Shown here one piece after another: positions 1-5,314 of a stretch of 6,983 nt of DNA. Origin of the DNA: Modestobacter sp. (GTDB taxonomy: Bacteria > Actinomycetota > Actinomycetes > Mycobacteriales > Geodermatophilaceae); the NCBI GenBank assembly GCA_025966175.1, contig JAOPVN010000246.1:1-6983 (forward strand), written 5' to 3'. Under the pieces are notes generated by a model. The model saw only the letters and a list, made by a program, of their open reading frames with translations, was not told where the DNA came from and made no database searches. The position numbers and the translations under genes were made by a program. How positions within the stretch are numbered: position 1 is the first letter of the stretch; each line of letters begins with the position of its first letter.

Positions 1-1085
1 TCGTCCTGCCGTGTGGCGCCGGGAAGACGCTGGTCGGCGCGGCGGCGATGGCCCAGGCGAAGGCGACCACGCTGATCCTGGTCACCAACACCGTCTCCGG
101 GCGGCAGTGGAAGCGCGAGCTGATCGCGCGCACCTCGCTGACCGAGGAGGAGATCGGCGAGTACTCCGGCGAGCGCAAGGAGATCCGACCGGTCACCATC
201 GCCACCTACCAGGTGATCACCACCCGCCGGAAGGGCGAGTACCGGCACCTGGACCTCTTCGACGCCCAGGACTGGGGGCTGATCGTCTACGACGAGGTGC
301 ACCTGCTCCCCGCGCCGATCTTCCGGCTCACCGCCGACCTGCAGTCCCGCCGCCGGCTCGGGCTGACCGCGACGCTGGTGCGCGAGGACGGGCGTGAGGA
401 CGACGTCTTCAGCCTGATCGGGCCCAAGCGCTACGACGCCCCCTGGCGGGACATCGAGGCGCAGGGCTACATCGCCCCGGCCGAGTGCGTCGAGGTGCGG
501 GTCAGCCTGGACGACGAGGAGCGGATGACCTACGCGGTCGCCGAGCCCGAGGAGCGGTACCGGATCGCCGCGACCGCGCAGTCGAAGATCCCGGTGATCC
601 GCCGGGTGCTCGAGCGCCATCCCGATGAGCAGACGCTGGTGATCGGCGCCTACCTCGACCAGCTCGACGAGCTCGGCGTGGCGCTCGATGCCCCGGTGAT
701 CCAGGGGTCGACGACGAACAAGGAGCGGGAGCGGCTCTTCCAGGCCTTCCGCATCGGGGAGATCAAGACCCTCGTCGTCTCCAAGGTCGCGAACTTCTCC
801 ATCGACCTGCCCGAGGCCGCGGTCGCGGTGCAGGTGTCGGGGACGTTCGGCTCCCGGCAGGAGGAGGCCCAGCGGCTCGGCCGGGTGCTGCGCCCCAAGG
901 CCGACGGCCGGCAGGCGCACTTCTACACCGTGGTCTCCCGGGACACCCTGGACAGCGAGTACGCCGCCCACCGGCAGCGCTTCCTGGCCGAGCAGGGCTA
1001 CGCGTACACGATCGTGGACGCCGCCGACCTGGCCGGCCCGGGCGAGGTCAACGGCCCCGACTGGGTGGACGAGCCCGCCGACTGA
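1..1085 (+). CDS. XPB/ERCC3-like DNA repair helicase, C-terminal part (5' truncated by window edge)
   Basis: This is the ATP-dependent 3'-5' DNA helicase of the bacterial XPB family, an SF2 enzyme thought to act in DNA repair or transcription-linked unwinding. The reading frame is already open at base 3, so the gene begins before the window and about 360 residues are visible. Seen in order (numbered from base 3): Walker A GAGKT at about 5-9, the DEVH box at about 97-100, TAT (motif III) at about 122-124, the XPB-specific RED motif at about 127-129, and motif VI QRLGRVLR at about 290-297. The DEVH plus RED combination separates XPB from most other SF2 helicases. The family is usually about 540-550 residues, so roughly 190 N-terminal residues, including any N-terminal damage-recognition domain, are outside. 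An internal ATG at position 48 lies after Walker A and cannot be the true start. The C-terminus is acidic and ends in TGA. It is equivalent in type to mycobacterial XPB; recognition is from memory of the family. Confidence 0.93.
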   Translation, partial: VLPCGAGKTLVGAAAMAQAKATTLILVTNTVSGRQWKRELIARTSLTEEEIGEYSGERKEIRPVTIATYQVITTRRKGEYRHLDLFDAQDWGLIVYDEVHLLPAPIFRLTADLQSRRRLGLTATLVREDGREDDVFSLIGPKRYDAPWRDIEAQGYIAPAECVEVRVSLDDEERMTYAVAEPEERYRIAATAQSKIPVIRRVLERHPDEQTLVIGAYLDQLDELGVALDAPVIQGSTTNKERERLFQAFRIGEIKTLVVSKVANFSIDLPEAAVAVQVSGTFGSRQEEAQRLGRVLRPKADGRQAHFYTVVSRDTLDSEYAAHRQRFLAEQGYAYTIVDAADLAGPGEVNGPDWVDEPAD

Positions 1086-1090
1086 CGCGC

Positions 1091-1124
1091 TCCGCAGGGC
1101 CTTGTGATCCGCGGGGCCTTGTGA
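1091..1124. repeat. Tandem 17-base direct repeat, two copies
   Basis: Two adjacent 17-base units, 1091-1107 and 1108-1124, share the core TCCGC(A/G)GGGCCTTGTGA and differ at only one base (A1096 versus G1113). They start five bases after the helicase stop codon. The arrangement looks like a simple local duplication. It also doubles a GGGCC segment that can pair with GGCCC just downstream, so it may form part of a transcription terminator. No function is established. Confidence 0.8.
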
Positions 1125-1132
1125 GGGGCCCT
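1096..1132 (+). terminator. Possible GC hairpin terminator after the XPB-like gene
   Basis: AGGGCC at 1096-1101 can pair with GGCCCT at 1127-1132. Alternatively the second repeat copy pairs GGGCC (1114-1118) with GGCCC (1127-1131) around an eight-base loop. There is no T-rich tail, as is common for high-GC actinobacterial terminators. Its position between the helicase stop and the next gene fits, but short GC stems arise often by chance here. Confidence 0.3.
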
Positions 1133-1172
1133 GGGCCGGCGGGACCATCGCCGTGTCCGCAGGCCGCTCGAC

Positions 1173-1178
1173 GAGGAG
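1173..1178 (+). promoter_or_regulatory. Ribosome binding site of the amidohydrolase gene
   Basis: GAGGAG lies six bases before the ATG at 1185. It is a good Shine-Dalgarno match at suitable spacing and is the main reason for choosing this start. Confidence 0.65.
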
Positions 1179-1184
1179 CTCGCC

Positions 1185-2270
1185 ATGGCGTACCGCATCC
1201 AGGGCACCGTCCTGCCCGACGGACGACGGCAGGAGCTGTTCCTCGTCGACGGCCGGTTCAGCGCCCAGCCCGCCGACGGTGCGACGACCCTGCTCGAGGA
1301 CGCCTGGCTGCTGCCCGGGCTGGTCGACGTGCACGCCCACCTCCAGCTGGCCAGCCCGGCACCGGACGACGCCCCACCGCGGGAGAAGGTGCTCGCCAGC
1401 GGCCGCGCCCAGCTGGACGCCGGGGTCTGCGTGGTGCGCGAACCGGGGAGCCCCGACCACGTCAGCACCGGTCTCGGACCGGCCGACGGGATGCCCCGCA
1501 CGGTCACGGCGGGGCGGTTCCTGGCGCCGGCCGGCCGGTACTTTCCCGGCCTGGCCTGTGAGGTGGACGACGCCGCCCTGCCGGACGCCGCGGTCGAGGA
1601 GCTGCGCGCCGGCGGCGGGACCTGGGCCAAGGTGATCGGTGACTTCCCGGTGCCCGAGCAGGACTTCCTCCGCACCTACTCGCGGGAGGCGCTGGTGGAG
1701 GCCGCGGCGCGGGTGCACGAGGCCGGCGGCCGGATCGCCGTGCACTGCACGATGCCGGAGGTGGTGCAGGACGCCATCGACGCGGGGTTCGACTCCCTTG
1801 AGCACGGCACGTTCCTGCAGCTCGGCCAGGTCGCCGACGCCGCGCGCGCCGGGGCGACCTGGGTGCCCACCCGCACGATCGAGCCGGCCGTCCGCGGCCT
1901 GATGCGGGCGATGGAGATGCCCGACGCGGTGGTGCGGCGGGTCGACGAAGGGCTCGCGCGCCAGCCTGAGGTGCTGCGGGAGGCCGTCGCCGCCGGCGTC
2001 CGGGTGCTGGCCGGTACTGACGCGGGGATGGGGCCGCACGGTCAGGTGGCCGGCGAGGTACGGCTGCTCGTCGAGGCCGGGCTGGACGCCGGCGTCGCGC
2101 TCGCCGCGGGGTCCTGGGCGGCCCGCGAGTGGCTGGGGTTGCCCGGCATCACCGACGGGGCGCCGGCCGACCTCGTCGCCTACCGGGAGGACCCGCGAGA
2201 GGCACCGGGCGCGTTGGACCACCCGGTGCTCGTCGTCCTCGACGGCGAGATCGTGCGCGACGCCCACTGA
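1185..2270 (+). CDS. Amidohydrolase-superfamily metal-dependent hydrolase (imidazolonepropionase/prolidase-like)
   Basis: This is a complete 361-residue cytoplasmic hydrolase of the amidohydrolase (TIM-barrel) superfamily, likely cleaving an amide, lactam or peptide-like bond; the substrate cannot be read from the sequence. A small beta domain (about 1-45) leads into LLPGLVDVHAHL with the metal-binding HxH pair H50/H52. K149 in TWAKVIGDF sits where prolidase-like members carry a carboxylated bridging lysine. H187 (IAVHCTM) and H207 (SLEHGTF) are the next ligands, and D279 (LAGTDAG) is the catalytic aspartate. The C-terminal part returns to the beta domain (APADLVAYREDP, then VLDGEIVRD), as in this family. 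All expected metal ligands are present, which suggests a two-metal active enzyme. The length is slightly short compared with the usual 380-430. There is no signal peptide or membrane segment. The gene follows the helicase by 99 bases on the same strand, and its end faces the end of an aminotransferase pseudogene 11 bases away. Confidence 0.88.
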   Translation: MAYRIQGTVLPDGRRQELFLVDGRFSAQPADGATTLLEDAWLLPGLVDVHAHLQLASPAPDDAPPREKVLASGRAQLDAGVCVVREPGSPDHVSTGLGPADGMPRTVTAGRFLAPAGRYFPGLACEVDDAALPDAAVEELRAGGGTWAKVIGDFPVPEQDFLRTYSREALVEAAARVHEAGGRIAVHCTMPEVVQDAIDAGFDSLEHGTFLQLGQVADAARAGATWVPTRTIEPAVRGLMRAMEMPDAVVRRVDEGLARQPEVLREAVAAGVRVLAGTDAGMGPHGQVAGEVRLLVEAGLDAGVALAAGSWAAREWLGLPGITDGAPADLVAYREDPREAPGALDHPVLVVLDGEIVRDAH

Positions 2271-2281
2271 CGCGGTCACCC

Positions 2282-3078
2282 TCAGCCGAGCAGCGCCGCC
2301 CGCAGCCGGGCCATCCCCTCGGCGATCTGCGCACGTGCGCATCGAGGTCGCCGGCACCCAGGTACGCCGCGGCGGCCACCTGGTCGATGGTGGAGGTGTG
2401 CAGGTCGGCGGCCTGCTGGCCACGGTCGGCGCGCCCGTCAGGGAGCCCGGCGGCCGCAGCCAGCCCAGCCGCATGCCCGGGGAGGCGATCGTGGAGAAGC
2501 TGCCCAGGAGCAGCACGCGCTCCTCCACACCCGGCTGAGCGGCCAGCGCCGGGACGGGGGTGCCGCGGTAGCGCAGCTCGCCGTACGGGTCGTCCTCGAC
2601 CACCCAGACGCCGTGTCGGGCGGCGAGCTCGGCGACGGCCACCCGGCGCTCGAGCGTCAGCGTGCGGCCGGTCGGGTTGGCGAAGGTCGGGACCAGGTGG
2701 AGCAGCGTCGGCCGCTCGCGCTCGAGGACGTCGGCCAGCGCGTCGGGGTCGATGCCGTCGTCGTCCCCTGCCACCGGGACGACGCGGGCACCGGCGAGCT
2801 GGAAGCACTGCAGGGCCGTCGCGATGAGCGTGAGCGCCTGCTGCGAACCGGCGGTGACCAGCAGGTCGTCGGCGCTCGTGGGCAACCCGCGGCGCGTCAT
2901 CCGCTGGGCGACGAGCGCCCGCAGGTCGCGATTGCCCTCGGTGGGCGCGTACTGCAAATGCGGCGAAGGAGATGACCTCCGGCCGGTCGAGCAGCGCGAG
3001 CAGGTCCCGGACCGGGGAACTGGCGGCGCTGCGCAGTCGCTGGGCCGGGGCTGGGGTGGAGACGGCGGAGGACGACAC
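2282..3078 (-). pseudogene. Decayed PLP-dependent aminotransferase (MocR / 2-aminoadipate type, class I/II)
   Basis: These are the remains of an aminotransferase that would have moved amino groups using pyridoxal phosphate. On the minus strand, GTG at 3078-3076 starts a typical N-terminus (SPVRDLLALLDRPEVISFA, to 2962). The frame then changes and resumes at 2957 with LQYAPTEGNRDLRALV; about 30-40 residues usually lie between. Next come GSQQALTLIATA and, directly, LQCFQLAGARVVPV, missing roughly 16-20 residues in frame near 2811-2818. NPTGRTL and VVEDDPYGELRY are intact. The PLP-lysine motif reads GSFSTIASPGMRLGW, with Thr where Lys is expected (codon 2492-2490). Near 2416 one base appears lost from an AAG codon (VAKQAADLH expected), shifting to a third segment that ends DAHVR at 2329. 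A fourth segment, QIAEGMARLRAALLG plus stop, is a normal-looking C-terminus; about 100 residues before it are gone. About 264 codons remain of some 390-430. There is no GntR domain upstream. The enzyme must be inactive. Confidence 0.85.
2328..2341. repeat. 14-base perfect palindrome at a deletion scar
   Basis: TGCGCACGTGCGCA reads the same on both strands. It lies exactly where the third and fourth pseudogene segments meet (junction at about 2329). Most of it encodes the conserved Asp-Ala-His-Val-Arg stretch, so it may be inherited coding sequence. It could have formed a cruciform that favoured the deletion, but a regulatory-protein site cannot be excluded. Confidence 0.6.
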
Positions 3079-3412
3079 GGGAACTCCTGGGAGGGGCTGC
3101 TCGACGAGGAAGGCGGCGCTGGAGTGCGGCTGGGTGTGCCGTTGCCGTCCGCGCCGATCGGGCTGCCTGGTCGAGGAACCGCCGATCCCAGGGCGCTCGT
3201 CGACCCCTTGGGCCGGTCGGCGGGACGCCTGGGGACGACGGGACCGCCGGGGCGTGACGAGACGGTCCGGCTCGGGCATGACGAGCGCCACACCGATCGC
3301 ATCGTCCTGCCATCTGTGCAGGTCAGAAGGGTGCGCGGGCGTCCTATACGTCGTCGGGACGGACGCGCGCGGGAGGCCCCCGGTTGGGCGTGTTGCGTCC
3401 GCGCCGACCAAG
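3079..3412. other. 334-base region without a recognisable gene; likely divergent control region
   Basis: This stretch lies between the start of the minus-strand pseudogene and the start of the plus-strand helicase, so promoters for both would be here. Open frames cross it, but none gives recognisable protein sequence, as expected from high GC. Small inverted repeats are visible: CCTGC (3306-3310) with GCAGG (3318-3322), and CGTCC (3340-3344) with GGACG (3357-3361). Between the arms of the second pair is TATACG (3345-3350), one of the few AT-containing hexamers and a weak candidate -10 box about 60 bases before the helicase start; no convincing -35 box was seen. GGGAGG at 3371-3376 is too far from the ATG to serve as its ribosome binding site. 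Confidence 0.4.
3084..3088 (-). promoter_or_regulatory. Ribosome binding site of the aminotransferase pseudogene
   Basis: Read on the minus strand, AGGAG sits five bases before the GTG at 3078-3076. Together with the typical family N-terminus after it, this fixes the original start and shows that no N-terminal helix-turn-helix domain was encoded. Confidence 0.6.
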
Positions 3413-5209
3413 ATGGACCCCGATATGGGGAGTGCAGCACGAGCGGAGGCCCTGGGCCCGCAGACGACCAGCCGACCGCTCCGAGCGTGGCAGCAGGTTG
3501 CCCTCGGCAAGTACGAGGAGGAGTCACCCAAAGACTTCCTGGTCACCGCGACCCCCGGTGCCGGCAAGACGACGTTCGCCCTGGCGCTGGCCCAGCGGCT
3601 GCTCTCCCGGCGCGAGGTCGCCCGGGTCATCGTGGTCTGCCCGACCGACCACCTGCGGCTGCAGTGGGCCGACGCCGCCGATGCGATGGGCATCGTGCTG
3701 GACCCGGGCCTGACCAACGCCGTCGGACCGGTCCGCGCGGGCACCTCGGGCTACGTGACCACCTACGCCCAGGTCGCCGGCAAGCCGATGCTGCACGCCG
3801 CCCGGGCCACCGCGGTCAAGACCCTGGTGATCCTCGACGAGGTGCACCACGCCGGGGACGGCCTGTCCTGGGGTGAGGCGGTCGAGGAGGCGTACGGCCG
3901 CGCGGCCCGCCGGCTGTGCCTGACCGGGACGCCGTTCCGGACCAAGGCCGACGAGCGCATCCCGTTCGTGAAGTACGTCGAGGACGGGTTCGAGGGCCAG
4001 GGCGGCCTGATGAGCGCCGCCGACTTCACCTACGGCTACAAGGAGGCGCTGGCCGACAACGTCGTCCGGCCGGTCGTCTTCGCCGCCTACACGGGCACCT
4101 CGCGCTGGCGGAACTCCGCCGGCGAGGTCGTCGCCGCCTCCCTGTCGGAGGCCGGCACCCGGTCGGTGGAGATGCAGGCCTGGCGCACGGCGCTGGACCC
4201 CAAGGGCCAGTGGGTGCCGCACGTGATCGCCGCGATGGACGACCGGATCACGCATCTGCGCGAGGAGGGCGGCATGCCGGACGCCGCCGGCCTGGTGCTC
4301 GCCAGCGACCAGGACGACGCCCGCGAGTACGCCAAGATCGTCCGCCGGGTCACCGGGAAGGCGCCGGAGCTGATCCTCTCCGACGACCCGAAGGCCTCCA
4401 AGAAGATCGAGAAGTTCAACCTCGGCGGCGCCCGGATCGCGGTCTGCGTGCGAATGGTCTCCGAGGGCGTCGACGTCCCCCGCGCCGCCGTCCTGGCCTG
4501 GATGACCTCCTACCGGACGCCGCTGTTCTTCGCCCAGGCCGTCGGTCGTGTGGTCCGGGCCCGGGGGCCGCACGAGACAGCGACCGTGTTCCTCCCGGCG
4601 GTGCGCCCGCTGCTGTCACTGGCGGCGTCCATGGAGGAGCAGCGCAACCACGTCATGCCGCCGCCGAAGACCGCTGCGGACGACGACTTGGAGGCGCTGG
4701 ACCTGCCGCCGCGGGAGCCGCGCGAGGGTGCGCTGCCGCAGTGGGAGGCGCTGGAGGCCGACGCCCGATTCGCGCACGTGCTGTCCAGCGGGACGGCGCA
4801 CACCGGCGAGGGCACCCCGGCCACCACGCCGCTCGAGGCCGAGGACGAGGACTTCCTGGGCATTCCCGGGCTGCTGACCCCGGCGCAGACCGCCGAGCTG
4901 CTGGCCAAGCGCGACGACGAGCTGCGGGTCCGGATCGCCGCGACCCATCGCCGGGGTGACGACGGCGACGACGGCTTCATGGTGGTCGAGGACCATCCCG
5001 AAGAGGACGAAGCCGGCCGTTCCTGGCGGGACGCCGCCGAGCTACGCCGGGAGGTCAACCGGTTGGTCAACCGGGTCTCGGCGAAGACCTCCACGCCGCA
5101 AGCGGTGGTGCACACCCAGCTGCGGCAGTCCGTGCCCGGGCCGCCGTCGGCGTCCGCCTCGGTCGACGTCCTGCGCGCTCGCCGCGAGCGCCTCCGCACC
5201 ATGCTCTGA
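3413..5209 (+). CDS. SF2 DEAD/DEAH-type helicase with extra C-terminal domain
   Basis: This is a complete 598-residue ATP-dependent helicase or translocase of superfamily 2, of the ResIII-like type common and little characterised in actinobacteria. Seen in order: a Q-motif-like LRAWQQ at about 23-28, Walker A PGAGKT at 48-53, the DEVH box at 142-145, TGTP (motif III) at 171-174, motif V VSEGVDVP at 349-356, and motif VI QAVGRVVR at 375-382. All core ATPase residues are present, so it should be active. After the core comes a linker rich in Asp, Glu and Pro (about 415-535), then a helical C-terminal region (about 537-598) that resembles the tail seen in related actinobacterial helicases. Nucleic-acid target and partner are unknown. 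The start is ATG 3413 or ATG 3425 (MGSAARAE), and neither has a clear Shine-Dalgarno. The frame stays open upstream to 2972, but that part looks non-coding and overlaps the pseudogene. It could be housekeeping or defence related; nothing nearby decides this. Confidence 0.88.
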   Translation: MDPDMGSAARAEALGPQTTSRPLRAWQQVALGKYEEESPKDFLVTATPGAGKTTFALALAQRLLSRREVARVIVVCPTDHLRLQWADAADAMGIVLDPGLTNAVGPVRAGTSGYVTTYAQVAGKPMLHAARATAVKTLVILDEVHHAGDGLSWGEAVEEAYGRAARRLCLTGTPFRTKADERIPFVKYVEDGFEGQGGLMSAADFTYGYKEALADNVVRPVVFAAYTGTSRWRNSAGEVVAASLSEAGTRSVEMQAWRTALDPKGQWVPHVIAAMDDRITHLREEGGMPDAAGLVLASDQDDAREYAKIVRRVTGKAPELILSDDPKASKKIEKFNLGGARIAVCVRMVSEGVDVPRAAVLAWMTSYRTPLFFAQAVGRVVRARGPHETATVFLPAVRPLLSLAASMEEQRNHVMPPPKTAADDDLEALDLPPREPREGALPQWEALEADARFAHVLSSGTAHTGEGTPATTPLEAEDEDFLGIPGLLTPAQTAELLAKRDDELRVRIAATHRRGDDGDDGFMVVEDHPEEDEAGRSWRDAAELRREVNRLVNRVSAKTSTPQAVVHTQLRQSVPGPPSASASVDVLRARRERLRTML

Positions 5210-5218
5210 GCCGCCCCG

Positions 5219-5298
5219 CTCACCTTGGTGCGCCTGAGTGAGCAGTTCGGGTCCTTCATCACGGCGGGTCCGCCCGTGTCGGCGACGACAACTGCTCA
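5219..5298. terminator. Nested inverted repeats between convergent genes, likely bidirectional terminator
   Basis: The helicase and the LuxR-type gene end facing each other across 105 bases. TGAGCAGTT (5239-5247) is the exact reverse complement of AACTGCTCA (5290-5298), and between them GGCGG (5263-5267) can pair with CCGCC (5270-5274). A further stem, GCTCAC (5219-5224) with GTGAGC (5238-5243), competes with the outer arm. The position fits transcription termination from both sides. There is no clear U-tract. Confidence 0.4.
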
Positions 5299-5314
5299 AT
5301 CGGATACGGGTCGC

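Noticed and set aside
2268..2278. TGAC-GCG-GTCA inverted repeat over the amidohydrolase stop codon
   Set aside because: Only four base pairs with a three-base loop; too short to support a terminator or operator call.
2972..3412. Upstream in-frame extension of the helicase (up to 147 extra residues)
   Set aside because: The extension overlaps the pseudogene start and translates to Arg- and Gly-rich sequence with no recognisable domain. The helicase-like sequence begins after 3413.
3079..3412. Possible small RNA, tRNA, attachment site or mobile-element remnant in the large intergenic region
   Set aside because: I found no cloverleaf, no terminal inverted repeats, no transposase-like sequence and no target duplication; only short stems expected in GC-rich DNA.
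3524..4573. A 349-codon open frame on the minus strand inside the helicase gene
   Set aside because: Its translation is Gly-, Asp- and Val-rich low-complexity sequence without motifs. It is opposite a helicase with every core motif, so it is a high-GC shadow.
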